A stretch of DNA of 64,000 nt from Streptomyces sp. TS71-3 (lineage in GTDB: Bacteria > Actinomycetota > Actinomycetes > Streptomycetales > Streptomycetaceae): assembly GCF_018327685.1 (NCBI RefSeq), contig NZ_BNEL01000001.1:868001-932000 (forward strand), read 5' to 3'. Of the stretch, positions 16,820 to 24,963 are shown piece by piece (position 1 is the stretch's first letter; each line of letters opens with the position of its first letter). Below the pieces are notes generated by a model. That model saw only the letters and a list, made by a program, of their open reading frames with translations, made no database searches and was not told the DNA's origin. The position numbers and the translations under genes were made by a program.

Positions 16820-17071
16820 GGGAGGGAGGGTGTCGAGCGCCACGACGGTGCCGGCCAGGTGGGCCGTGGGGAACTCTGTTTCCCACCTCTCGCAGCGGCA
16901 GGATCGCGGCACCGCGCTGGTCACGCTCGGCATGCTGTCGAAGCGGGCGAGGTCGCGGTCGAGCGCGGCGGCGGCGTCGGCCCGCGCGTCGCCCAACGCG
17001 GGGTGTTCCTTGCGGTTCTCCATCGCGCGCCCGTACAGGGGGATCAGCAGGGTTTCCTGGACCGTGCCCAT
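16820..17071 (-). pseudogene. N-terminal fragment of an LCM/Ppm1-type O-methyltransferase
   Basis: From the ATG at 17071 the minus strand encodes a protein starting [19 protein letters not shown], with 'RDLARFDS' and '[12 protein letters not shown]', which matches the first 80 residues of leucine-carboxyl-methyltransferase-like (TcmP/Ppm1) enzymes. The match stops near 16825, where the bS18 fragment begins in another frame; the catalytic SAM domain is lost. The two fragments join head to tail, marking a deletion. Confidence 0.55.
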
Positions 17072-17190
17072 GCGTACGCGGTGCTGTGGCGCGGCGGCCT
17101 CCCTTGATCGGTATCCGCGCCGGACCCGCCGCCTGGTGTCCGACCGGGCCGGGCGGTGCGTGGCCGCGCCCGCCGCCCGGCCCGGAGCCT

Positions 17191-18372
17191 TCAGAGCCCG
17201 GCCACCAGTGCCGGGTGTTCGTGCTCGCAGGCGTCGTCGATGCCGTGGGTGTCCCAGGCGGGGAACGGGTCTTTGGACGGCAGGTCCTCGCCGTCCGCCA
17301 TGAGGCAGTCGGTGAGGGACGCGCGCAGCGCGTCGGCGTGCAGGTGCGTGCCGATGAAGACCAGCTCCTGGCCGGTCGGACTCCCCGAGTCCGTTGCGGC
17401 GGAGGGCTCGAAGCGGGCCACGGAGCCGGCCTGCGACCACAGGCCCGTCACGTGCGGGCGGTTGGCCAGGGTGAAGAAGCCCTTGGAGCGCAGGATCTGG
17501 CCGTAGGCGCCGCTGTCGAGTTCCTCGGTCACGAACGTCCACAGCCGCCCGGGATGGAAGGGCACGTCGGCGCGGAAGACGGTGGAGGAGATGCCGTACT
17601 CCTCCGTCTCGGGCACGTGGTCGCCGTTGAGCTCCATGACCCAGCCCGGTGCCTGGGAGGCCCGCTCCAGGTCGAAGAGCCGGGTGCCGAGGACGTCACC
17701 GGCACGGACGCGGCCCTGCACCGCGGGGACGATCCTCGCTGCCGGGTTGAGGCGGGAGAGGGTCGCCCCGAGCCGGTCGGCGGACTCGGTGTCGACGAGG
17801 TCGAGTTTGTTGAGGACGATGACGTCGGCGAACTCGATCTGGTCCATGAGCAGGTCGCTGACGGTGCGTTCGTCATCCTCGTACTGGTCCAGGCCGCGCT
17901 CGGCGAGTTCGTCGCCGCCGGCCAGCTCGGGCAGGAAGTTCGCGGCGTCCACGACCGTGACCATGGTGTCGAGCCGGGCGACGTCGCCGAGGGTGGCGCC
18001 GTCGTCGCGGGCGAAGGCGAAGGTGGCGGCCACCGGCATGGGTTCCGAGATGCCGGAGGACTCGATGAGGAGGTAGTCGAACCGGCCCTCGCGGGCCAGA
18101 GCGTCGACCTCCTCCAGCAGGTCGTCCCGCAGGGTGCAGCAGATGCAGCCGTTGGTCATCTCGACCAGGCGCTCCTCGGTGCGCGACAGGGCGGCCTCGC
18201 CGCCGCGGACGAGCGCCGCGTCGATGTTGACCTCGCTCATGTCGTTGACGATGACGGCGACGCGCAGGCCGTCGCGGTTGCCGAGGACGTGGTTGAGCAG
18301 TGTGGTCTTGCCTGCGCCGAGAAAGCCGGACAGGACCGTGACGGGTAGCAGTTCGAGTCCGTCGTACGGCAT
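17191..18372 (-). CDS. COG0523 (CobW/ZNG1-type) GTP-dependent metal chaperone
   Basis: A 393-aa P-loop GTPase. Walker A is [11 protein letters not shown] (residues about 16-26), the metal-binding C-x-C-C motif is [13 protein letters not shown], Walker B/switch is '[14 protein letters not shown]', and the guanine motif is [10 protein letters not shown]-terminal CobW_C domain follows ('[14 protein letters not shown]' to '[16 protein letters not shown]'), with an acidic/His tail (DDACEHEHP). Members of this family next to zinc-free ribosomal paralogs and Zur sites are considered zinc-allocation chaperones that deliver zinc to essential enzymes under starvation. The start is 6 bp after the bL32 stop, so the two are one operon driven from the Zur-box promoter at 18589. 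Confidence 0.9.
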   Translation of the reverse strand: MPYDGLELLPVTVLSGFLGAGKTTLLNHVLGNRDGLRVAVIVNDMSEVNIDAALVRGGEAALSRTEERLVEMTNGCICCTLRDDLLEEVDALAREGRFDYLLIESSGISEPMPVAATFAFARDDGATLGDVARLDTMVTVVDAANFLPELAGGDELAERGLDQYEDDERTVSDLLMDQIEFADVIVLNKLDLVDTESADRLGATLSRLNPAARIVPAVQGRVRAGDVLGTRLFDLERASQAPGWVMELNGDHVPETEEYGISSTVFRADVPFHPGRLWTFVTEELDSGAYGQILRSKGFFTLANRPHVTGLWSQAGSVARFEPSAATDSGSPTGQELVFIGTHLHADALRASLTDCLMADGEDLPSKDPFPAWDTHGIDDACEHEHPALVAGL

Positions 18373-18378
18373 CGGTGA

Positions 18379-18549
18379 TCAGCCTTCGGGGTGCAGCAGG
18401 CCGCGCTCGTACGCCTTCACCAGCCGCTGGGGCACCAGGTAGGAGACGCCGTCCACGGTGACCGGCACGAGCTGCGGGGCCGTCGCCTTCCACTGCGCGC
18501 GTCGGTGGCGGGTGTTGCTGCGGGACATCTTGCGCTTGGGCACGGCCAT
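18379..18549 (-). CDS. rpmF: Zinc-independent 50S ribosomal protein bL32
   Basis: A 56-aa protein beginning [20 protein letters not shown], the invariant bL32 N-terminus. The C-terminal zinc ribbon of the standard form (two C-x-x-C pairs) is replaced by a stretch with no cysteine ([26 protein letters not shown]). This is the C-minus paralog that substitutes for zinc-containing bL32 under zinc limitation and frees zinc. The ATG at 18549 has GGAGGT 5 nt upstream. It is first in an operon with the GTPase; the Zur-like box overlaps its predicted promoter. Confidence 0.9.
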   Translation of the reverse strand: MAVPKRKMSRSNTRHRRAQWKATAPQLVPVTVDGVSYLVPQRLVKAYERGLLHPEG

Positions 18550-18588
18550 GGGGACCTCCGAAGTGGGTGAACGAAGCACCACGCTATA

Positions 18589-18603
18589 TGAAAACGGGTT
18601 CCA
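18589..18603 (-). promoter_or_regulatory. Candidate Zur box and promoter of bL32-GTPase
   Basis: On the coding (minus) strand this reads TGGAACCCGTTTTCA, an imperfect inverted repeat with 11 of 15 matches to TGAAAATCATTTTCA. It is followed within 2 bp by a -10-like TATAGC and, 40 bp on, by the bL32 ATG. The arrangement resembles the methyltransferase site at 15182. Beyond it, 18604-18919 shows no further recognisable feature. Confidence 0.6.
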
Positions 18604-18919
18604 TTACCAATAATCTCGGGTACGGCACGGGGCCGGTGGGTGGGCCGCGACCATGGCGGCGGTCTCGCTACGAGGGCGAGCGCGGTCTCCTTCGGCTCGC
18701 CCGGCCGCCGAGTCGGTCCCGGCCTCCGTGGCGGTCGGGCGCCAGATGGCACGGCAGCCGTCCTCGCTCCCGGTGTGCCGGCTCGCCCGGTGCGGGGGCC
18801 GGTCGAGGGCGGTCACGTTCCGGCCGACGGCGGCTGCCCGCCCAGGGTGCCCTCACCGGACTGGACTTGCCTGATCCGTTCGGCCGGTGTCCCGTGTGCG
18901 CCGGTCTCATACCGAAGAG

Positions 18920-18951
18920 GCCCGGCGCCGTTGTGTGCGGTGGCGCCGGGC
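18920..18951 (-). terminator. Hairpin at the end of the arsR gene
   Basis: Perfect 10-bp arms GCCCGGCGCC/GGCGCCGGGC with a 12-nt loop. The upstream arm overlaps the TAG stop of the ArsR gene. No T-run follows. Confidence 0.55.
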
Positions 18952-19268
18952 TATTCCCGAGCGTGCCGGATGGCGTCCAGCACGATGTGGGCTATGTGCT
19001 CGTCGGTGAGCCCGTACTGGATCTCGCGGGCCTCGCGTCGGGCGGTCACGATCCGGGAGTTGCGCAGCACGCGGAGGTGCTGGGAGACCAGCGGCTGGCT
19101 CACCCCGAGGGCGTCGACCAGCTCGTGGACGTACTTCTCGCCCTCGGACAGCTCACGCACGATGCCGAGCCGGACCGGGGAAGCGAGCGCCTTCAGGAGG
19201 TCGCTGGCTGCCTGCAGGTTGGGTATCGGCTCGCCTGCCGAGGTGGCCGCGGTGGGGGGTGTCGTCAT
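18951..19268 (-). CDS. ArsR/SmtB-family regulator with an alpha-5 zinc-site motif
   Basis: A 105-aa winged-helix repressor. The DNA-recognition region is 'HELVDALGVSQPLVSQHLRVLRNSRIV'. The C-terminal helix DEHIAHIVLDAIRHARE has exactly the D-x-H-(10)-H-x-x-E spacing of the alpha-5 site used by SmtB and CzrA to sense zinc (or cobalt), with the ligands of one subunit pairing with those of the other. The alpha-3 cysteine arsenic site (ELCVC) is absent. The target is probably the His-rich gene just upstream on the same strand and its own operon. The ATG at 19268 lies in a CATATG sequence, which may be part of an operator. Confidence 0.85.
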   Translation of the reverse strand: MTTPPTAATSAGEPIPNLQAASDLLKALASPVRLGIVRELSEGEKYVHELVDALGVSQPLVSQHLRVLRNSRIVTARREAREIQYGLTDEHIAHIVLDAIRHARE

Positions 19269-19297
19269 ATGCGGACATTAGCAAGTGACGATGATTC

Positions 19298-19333
19298 CCG
19301 GTTTCACGTTCAAGATCGTGAGCGTGAAACCGG
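19298..19333. promoter_or_regulatory. Inverted repeat between the His-rich gene and arsR
   Basis: Perfect 11-bp arms CCGGTTTCACG/CGTGAAACCGG separated by 14 bp, just after the His-rich stop codon and 30 bp before the ArsR start. It may be a transcription terminator or attenuator of the upstream gene, or an ArsR operator. Confidence 0.5.
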
Positions 19334-19336
19334 AGG

Positions 19337-19639
19337 TCAGTGGTCGTCCCAGTGGCCCTGGTGGGCCGCATGGCGGTGGCCGTCGTGCACGTAGTCGACG
19401 TGGTCCTCGTGCGGCACGGCCACATGCCCGCAGTTCTCGCCGTGCTGGTGGTCGTGGCCCTCGTGAGGGGTGTGGGCGCTGCTCGCGCACTCGTCGACGT
19501 GGTCCCCGTGGGGCCGGTGGATGTGGCCGTCGTGCGCGTAGTCGGTGTGGTCGCTGTGGGGGAGGGCGACGTGTCCGCATCCCTCGCCATGGGTGTGCGG
19601 GTGCGTGTCGTGCGTGCGGTGCTCGGCGGCGGTGGTCAT
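19337..19639 (-). CDS. Small His-rich metal-binding protein
   Basis: A 100-aa hydrophilic protein with 27 histidines and 3 cysteines. Two copies of a motif of about 24 residues are visible (GEGCGHVALPHSDHTDY... near 18-41 and GENCGHVAVPHEDHVDY... near 66-89), each ending HDGH-x-H. No signal peptide or membrane segment is present, so it should be cytoplasmic. Composition and position next to a zinc-type ArsR/SmtB gene suggest metal storage, buffering or chaperoning, probably of zinc or nickel. The ATG at 19639 has AGGAG 6 nt upstream. The internal duplication is recent enough to align easily. Confidence 0.8.
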   Translation of the reverse strand: MTTAAEHRTHDTHPHTHGEGCGHVALPHSDHTDYAHDGHIHRPHGDHVDECASSAHTPHEGHDHQHGENCGHVAVPHEDHVDYVHDGHRHAAHQGHWDDH

Positions 19640-19690
19640 GTGCGCTCCTGGCTGCTCGTCGATCGTCCGCGGTCCGGTCCTCCGAAACCG

Positions 19691-19712
19691 CATATTGCGA
19701 TATTAACATATG
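19691..19712 (-). promoter_or_regulatory. Candidate ArsR/SmtB operator
   Basis: A 22-bp AT-rich imperfect palindrome with arms CATAT and ATATG around a TATTAA-containing centre, 52 bp upstream of the His-rich start in otherwise GC-rich DNA. AT-rich imperfect palindromes of this kind are typical SmtB/ArsR operators. The 160 bp from here to the salicylate synthase end shows nothing else. Confidence 0.45.
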
Positions 19713-19875
19713 GCAACTCTTGCATGTTATGTCGGGGCTACTCCAGCCCGGGCCCGTTTCATGTGCTACCCAGGCCGGTCGGCCGCGTCGATCGGGGTCG
19801 GCCGGAGCCGACCGAGGCCGTACGGCCGAACGGCCCGTCCTGGTGGACCTGCTCGTAAGAGCGGACCTCCGGCCT

Positions 19876-21357
19876 TCAGGACCTCGGACGGCGGCGGATG
19901 TGCGGCGCGACGCTGCGCAGCTTCTCGCAGGTCTCCTCGAACTCCCGGTCCGGCGTCGAGTCCCGCATGATCCCGGCACCAGCCCGCAGCCAGGTCCGCT
20001 CGCCCCGGCGGAAGACCGTGCGCAGCACAAGGGCGGCGTCCAGCGCGCCGGCCGTGTCCGCGGTGATCACCGCCCCGCCGTACAGTCCGCGGGGACCGTC
20101 CTCGTAGCGCTGGAGGGCCGCCAGGGCCTCGGTCTTGGGGGCGCCGGTCGCCGTCACGGCCGGAAAGAGTGCGGCGAACGCGTCCCAGGGGCCGCGGTCC
20201 TCCCTCAGCCGTCCCGCGACCCGGGAGGCCAGGTGCTGGACGGAGCCGCGCTCCCGCACCGCCATGAACTCCTCCACCAGCACTGACCCGGTCGCGCAGA
20301 CACCGCCCAGTTCCTGGCACGCGAGCCGTACCGACACCGCGTGCTCGTGCACCTCCTTGGGGTCGGCGAGCAACTCGGCGCGCAGGCGGTGGTTCTCCGC
20401 CGGGTCCTGGGAGAGGGCCCGGGTTCCGGCGAGCGGCTGGGTGGTGACCCGGCCGCCCGGTACGGCCTCCACCACGGTCTCGGGACTGAAACCGGCCGCC
20501 TGCCACCCGCCGAGGTCCAGCAGGAAGGAGCGTGCGGGGGTGTTGGCGGCCAGGCCCGCCAGGTAGGTGGCGGGGAGGTCGACGGGGGCCGCTCCGTCCA
20601 GGGGAACCGTCCGGGAGAGCACGGCCTTGTCGAGGCGGCCCGCCCTGATGTCTCCGATCACTTTGGCCACGGCCGTCCGGTAGGCCTCCGGGTCCCCGTC
20701 CCCTGCTTCCACGGGTGTCGCGGGGCCCGGCGCCCGTCGGGCGGACGGGGCGGTGAGAAGCCGTGCCGCCGTGTCCAGCAGATGCGGACTCACCGCACTG
20801 ACGGTGGCCTCCCCGGGGCTGAGGACGACCTCCACCGCCGGGATGAACAGGCACAGCAGATCGCCGAGTCCGCTCGGGTCGCCCGCGAGCGGGGTAGCAC
20901 CGCCCGAGCCGCCTGCCGGCACGGAGAGGCTCGGTTCCGAGCCGCCTGCCCCGTGCAGCAGGTGGGCGAGTTCGAACGCTGCCCAGCCGTAGGCGCCTCT
21001 GACACCGGCCTGCACTGTGGACAGCGCCTCGAAAGCTTCCGTGACCGGCGCGAGTGCGGGCCCCGTCACGGGCAGGGTCCACGAGCCGCCTTGGGCCTCT
21101 GCTGTCAGGTGACGGGCCGTCATCCGCAGCAGCCCGGCGGCTCCGGCCGCCACGTGCAGCAGGCTGTCCCGCTCGTAGAGGACGTAAGGGCTGCCGAGAC
21201 CTGAGGTGACGAGGCCGACCGCCGCCGCCAAGGCGTCGCCTCGAAACGTCAGCGACGTGGTGTGCGGCGCGTCGGGCACCCGTGCAGCCCAGGCGGCCAG
21301 GGCCGCGCTGTGGGATCCGGTGGTGTGCGTCGTGCTGGTGCTGGTGCTGGTGGTCAT
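19876..21357 (-). CDS. Salicylate synthase (Irp9/MbtI family)
   Basis: A 493-aa chorismate-utilising enzyme that converts chorismate through isochorismate to salicylate, the starter unit of the siderophore. Conserved parts seen are 'AGRLDKAVLSRTVPL' (catalytic lysine region), 'GFSPETVVEA', 'PLAGTR', 'LADPKEVHEH', 'SVQHLASRVAGRL', 'PAVTATGAPKTEAL' and 'RAGAGIMRDSTPDREFEETCEKL'. The last two carry the metal/substrate glutamates of the MST family. No separate isochorismate-pyruvate lyase is present, consistent with a one-enzyme salicylate synthase. It is the last gene of the NRPS operon, 16 bp after the ABC gene; coding ends 160 bp before the His-rich promoter. Confidence 0.9.
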   Translation of the reverse strand: MTTSTSTSTTHTTGSHSAALAAWAARVPDAPHTTSLTFRGDALAAAVGLVTSGLGSPYVLYERDSLLHVAAGAAGLLRMTARHLTAEAQGGSWTLPVTGPALAPVTEAFEALSTVQAGVRGAYGWAAFELAHLLHGAGGSEPSLSVPAGGSGGATPLAGDPSGLGDLLCLFIPAVEVVLSPGEATVSAVSPHLLDTAARLLTAPSARRAPGPATPVEAGDGDPEAYRTAVAKVIGDIRAGRLDKAVLSRTVPLDGAAPVDLPATYLAGLAANTPARSFLLDLGGWQAAGFSPETVVEAVPGGRVTTQPLAGTRALSQDPAENHRLRAELLADPKEVHEHAVSVRLACQELGGVCATGSVLVEEFMAVRERGSVQHLASRVAGRLREDRGPWDAFAALFPAVTATGAPKTEALAALQRYEDGPRGLYGGAVITADTAGALDAALVLRTVFRRGERTWLRAGAGIMRDSTPDREFEETCEKLRSVAPHIRRRPRS

Positions 21358-21373
21358 GGGGCTTGCCTTCGTC

Positions 21374-23119
21374 TCAGTGGGAGGCGGCGGCCAGGCGCCA
21401 GCCCTCCGCCTTGCTGCGCTGCTGCCAGAAGGCGGCGTAGGTGCCGCCCGCGGCCAGCAGTTCGGGATGGGTGCCGTGCTCGGTGATCCGGCCGTCCTCC
21501 AGGACCGCGATCTGGTCCGCGGTCTGGACGGTGCGCAAGCGGTGGGCGATCACCAGGAGGGTCTTGTTGCCTGCCAGGGCGGTGACGGTCGCGTCCAGGA
21601 TGCGTTCGTTCTCCGCGTCCAGGGCGGCGGTGGCCTCGTCAAGTACCAGGATCGGGGCGTCCTTGAGCAGGGCGCGTGCGATGGAGACGCGCTGCCGCTG
21701 ACCGCCCGAGAGCGCGGTGCCGCCCTCGCCGACCCGGGTGGCCCAGCCGTCCGGGAGTTCGGCCACCACCTGGTCCAGGCCCGAGAGCCGGGCGGCGCGG
21801 CCTAGCCGCTCGTCGTCGGCGCCGGGGTCGCCGATCCGGACGTTCTCCTCGATGGTGCCGCCGAAGAGGAAGACGTCCTGGAAGACGAAGGAGACCAGTC
21901 CCGCCAGTTCCTCGGGCGCGATCTCCCGGGCGTCCACGCCGCCGATGCGGACGGTGCCGCCGGTCGGGTCCCAGAAGCGGCCGAGCAACCGGGCGAGGGT
22001 GGTCTTGCCCGCGCCGGAGGGCCCGACCAGTGCGGTGAGGCCGGGGTGGGGGAGCCGCAGGCTGATCCCGTCCAGGACGGGCCGCTGGGCATCGCGGCCG
22101 GGGTAGGCGAAGCGGACGTCGGTGAGTTCGACGGCCGCACCGTTGGGGATGCGGCCGTGCTCCGGCTGAGGGAAGGGCCGTTCGTCGAGCACGGACCCCA
22201 GGCCCGCCAGGCCCCGCTGGGCGATCCGCAGGCCGGCACCCAGGTCGGCGGCCCCCGCCGCGCTGTCGACCAGCCGTGCCGTGAGCACCGCGAGCGCGAT
22301 CAGCGTGGCCGCGGTCAGGGAGCCGTCCAGCAGCCAGGAGACGGTGAGGGCCAGCACCAGTGCGAGAACCATGCGGGCGGCGAAGGCGAAGCCGACCAGG
22401 CCGGGGATGCCGCGCAGGATCAGCGCCCGGTCGGCGCGTGCCTGCGCGAGGAGCGCGTCGTCCAGCGCCTGGTATCCGTCGGCGGCCCTGCCGAAAGCGC
22501 GCAGTACGGGCTGGTTGCGGGCGAACTCCAGCACCCGCTCGGCGGCTTCCGCGCTCGCCGCGTCGCGCTGCTCGTCCAGGCGCCGGACGACCGCGGTGCT
22601 CGACCGCTGCACCAGGGCCAGCACGGGCGCGCAGACCAGCAGCACCAGTGCGATCCGCCAGTCGAAGAAGAACACCGCGACGACGATGACGGCCGGGGTG
22701 AGGACGGCGGAGACCAGCGGGCGCAGCAGGTGCGCCGGCATGTTCATCACCTGGACGACGCTGCCGCCGGCCAGCCGGCTGAGTTCGGCTGCCCGGGCCG
22801 GGGTGAACCAGCCCACCGGCAGCGTCAGCGCACGGTCGGCGAGACGGTGGTGCAGCGCCCGGGCGAGGCTCGACCCGACCGTGAACCCACCGCTGAGGCA
22901 GGCCGCCTGGACGAGCGCATAGGCGGCGCAGCCGGCGCCGAAGAGCGCGAGATACGGCCAGGCGTCAAAGGGGTGCGTGCCGAGCAGGGCTCGCAGCAGC
23001 GGCACCAGCAGGGCGAAGCACACACCCTGGAGGATCCCGGCGACGGCGAGCAGCACCAGCAGGCGGCGGAACGGGCGGGAGCCCTCGGGCCCCAGGACGC
23101 TCAGGAGTTGGCGGATCAT
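21374..23119 (-). CDS. ABC transporter, fused membrane/ATPase half (YbtQ/IrtB type)
   Basis: A 581-aa half-transporter. An N-terminal six-helix membrane domain (about 15-310) is followed by an ATPase domain with Walker A GPSGAGKTTLARLLG, signature LSGGQRQRVSIARALL and Walker B ILVLDEATAALD. It should pair with the upstream half-transporter, as YbtP/YbtQ or IrtA/IrtB do, to move a siderophore or its metal complex across the membrane; the direction cannot be read from sequence. The ATG at 23119 overlaps the preceding stop (ATGA), which supports translational coupling and equal stoichiometry. The longer upstream reading frame is shadow sequence. Confidence 0.9.
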   Translation of the reverse strand: MIRQLLSVLGPEGSRPFRRLLVLLAVAGILQGVCFALLVPLLRALLGTHPFDAWPYLALFGAGCAAYALVQAACLSGGFTVGSSLARALHHRLADRALTLPVGWFTPARAAELSRLAGGSVVQVMNMPAHLLRPLVSAVLTPAVIVVAVFFFDWRIALVLLVCAPVLALVQRSSTAVVRRLDEQRDAASAEAAERVLEFARNQPVLRAFGRAADGYQALDDALLAQARADRALILRGIPGLVGFAFAARMVLALVLALTVSWLLDGSLTAATLIALAVLTARLVDSAAGAADLGAGLRIAQRGLAGLGSVLDERPFPQPEHGRIPNGAAVELTDVRFAYPGRDAQRPVLDGISLRLPHPGLTALVGPSGAGKTTLARLLGRFWDPTGGTVRIGGVDAREIAPEELAGLVSFVFQDVFLFGGTIEENVRIGDPGADDERLGRAARLSGLDQVVAELPDGWATRVGEGGTALSGGQRQRVSIARALLKDAPILVLDEATAALDAENERILDATVTALAGNKTLLVIAHRLRTVQTADQIAVLEDGRITEHGTHPELLAAGGTYAAFWQQRSKAEGWRLAAASH

Positions 23120-24963
23120 CGGGGCATGGCCTCTCGGGTCGTGGTTCCGGCTGGCTCCGCGGGGCCGTCGGGCGGCGCCTGCTCTGCTTGCTGCGCCTTC
23201 CACATGCGCGCGTACCTGCCGCCCCGGCCGAGCAGTTCCGCATGGCTGCCCTGCTCCACCAGCCGGCCGCCGTCCAGGACGGCGATGCGGTCCGCTCCCG
23301 CGATCGTCGCCAGGCGGTGAGCGATCACCAGCAGGGTGCGGTCCGCGGCCAGCGTGGCGAGGGCGTTCTGGATGAGTGCCTCCGAGCCGGCGTCGGCGTG
23401 CGCGGTGGCCTCGTCGAGGACGACCACCGGTGGGTCGCCCAGCAGGGCGCGGGCGATGGACAGGCGCTGGGCCTCGCCGCCGGAGAGCTGGACCGATGCG
23501 CCCAGCACGGTGTCGTAGCCGTCCGGCAGCGTCGTGATCCGGTCGTGGATCTGGGCCGCGCGCGCTGCCTCGCGGACCTGCTCGTCGGTGGCGCCGGGGC
23601 GGCCGAGGCGGATGTTCTCGGTGACGCTGGCCCGCAGCAGGCGTACGTCCTGGAGAACGAAGCCGATGTGCCGGTGGAGCTCGGTGAGCGGGATCTCGCG
23701 GATGTCCGCCCCACCGAGGGTGATGCTCCCTTCCGTGATGTCGTGGAACCGGGCCAGCAGCGCGGCGAGCGTCGACTTGCCCGCACCGGAGGGCCCCACA
23801 AGGGCGGTCACCGTGCCGGGCGCCAGGTCCAGGTCGATGCCGCTGAGCACCTCACCGCGGCCGTCGTAGGAGAACGAGACGCCGCGCAGGCTGACCTGCG
23901 AGCCGCTCGGGACGGCCGGGCGCTCCGGCTCCGGCAGCACCGGGGTGTCCAGCAGGGCGGTGATACGGACGGCTGCCGCCTGCCCGGCGCGGATCTGCTG
24001 CATCCGGGTGCCGACGACACCCATCGGCGCGCTGACCAGCGGCCCCAGCAGCGCGAACGCCACCAGGTGCGCGGCGGACGTCGTCCCGGAGACGACCAGG
24101 GCGGTGCCCACGCCCACCAGCAGGAGCAGCACCACCGCGGGCGCCACGACCAGCAGCGCGGCCGTCGAGGGCAGCAGGGTGCGGCGCACCCAGCGGGTGA
24201 AGAAGTCGGAGAAGGCGTCGGTGGCCGCGGTGAACCTCCGGTGCCCGCTGGCGCCGCGGCCGAAGGTCTTGAGGACGGCGATGCCGCCGGCGAACTCCAC
24301 CGCGGCGGTGGCGATCCGGGCCAGCGCCCCGCCGTACTCCGCCATCTGCTCCCTGGCGCCCGCCATGGCACGGCTGAACAGCAGCGCTCCCAGGACCAGC
24401 GGCACCAGGCTCACAAGGGCGAGCCGCCAGTCGACAGAGAACAGGTAGGCCAGGGCGAGCAGGGGGGCGGTGAGCAGGGCGGTGGCATCGAGCAGGGTGT
24501 GGGCCACCAGGCCGTGCAGGGCCTGGACGTCGTCCTGCACGGCGTTCTTGATCTCGCCCGAGGCGCGGTCGGTGACCCAGCCCAGCGGGAGCCTCCCGAT
24601 GTGGCGGGCGAGATCCCGGCGCAGGCTCAGTTGCAGGGTGTTGTCCGCGAGGTGGCTCAGCACGCCGGCGGTATAGCCGAGGACGAGTGCGATCAGGCCG
24701 CTGCCGCCGGCCAGCCCGACGAGCGGCCACAGCCGGTCGCCGGTCACCGGCGAGCCGTCCGTGAGGCGCCCCGCGAGCAGGGCGATGGCGATGAAGGGGA
24801 TGACTCCGCAGGCCGCGGCGGCGGCCTGGAGAGCGACGGCGGTGCCCAGGGGCCGGCTCGCTCGGCGCAGAATGCGCCGCAGCGGCGGCTCGGTGCGGAC
24901 GGCTGGTGCACGCACGTGGTCAGCACTCCGATCGGTCTCGTGGTCTGCACTCGGTTCGGTCAC
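23116..24963 (-). CDS. ABC transporter, fused membrane/ATPase half (YbtP/IrtA type)
   Basis: A 615-aa half-transporter. After a charged N-terminal about 40 residues come six membrane helices (for example 'LGTAVALQAAAAACGVIPFIAIALLAG' and 'TAALLVVAPAVVLLLLVGVGTALVV') and an ATPase domain with Walker A GPSGAGKSTLAALLA, signature LSGGEAQRLSIARALL and Walker B VVVLDEATAHAD. No siderophore-interacting reductase domain (as in IrtA) is fused. The GTG start overlaps the methyltransferase stop (GTGA). It pairs with the following gene. No substrate-binding lipoprotein gene is present in the cluster. Confidence 0.9.
   Translation of the reverse strand: MTEPSADHETDRSADHVRAPAVRTEPPLRRILRRASRPLGTAVALQAAAAACGVIPFIAIALLAGRLTDGSPVTGDRLWPLVGLAGGSGLIALVLGYTAGVLSHLADNTLQLSLRRDLARHIGRLPLGWVTDRASGEIKNAVQDDVQALHGLVAHTLLDATALLTAPLLALAYLFSVDWRLALVSLVPLVLGALLFSRAMAGAREQMAEYGGALARIATAAVEFAGGIAVLKTFGRGASGHRRFTAATDAFSDFFTRWVRRTLLPSTAALLVVAPAVVLLLLVGVGTALVVSGTTSAAHLVAFALLGPLVSAPMGVVGTRMQQIRAGQAAAVRITALLDTPVLPEPERPAVPSGSQVSLRGVSFSYDGRGEVLSGIDLDLAPGTVTALVGPSGAGKSTLAALLARFHDITEGSITLGGADIREIPLTELHRHIGFVLQDVRLLRASVTENIRLGRPGATDEQVREAARAAQIHDRITTLPDGYDTVLGASVQLSGGEAQRLSIARALLGDPPVVVLDEATAHADAGSEALIQNALATLAADRTLLVIAHRLATIAGADRIAVLDGGRLVEQGSHAELLGRGGRYARMWKAQQAEQAPPDGPAEPAGTTTREAMPR

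Noticed and set aside
16652..17542. A single 483-aa minus-strand protein covering the GNAT enzyme and upstream DNA
   Set aside because: The frame happens to stay open, but the N-terminal two-thirds consist of unrelated Arg-rich sequence, an LCM methyltransferase fragment and antisense of the bS18 remnant. A normal GNAT start is at 16651.
19285..19299. A fifth Zur box (TGACGATGATTCCCG) in front of arsR
   Set aside because: Only about 10 of 15 positions match and the right arm is poor. It also overlaps a stronger inverted repeat, so an ArsR or terminator role is more likely.
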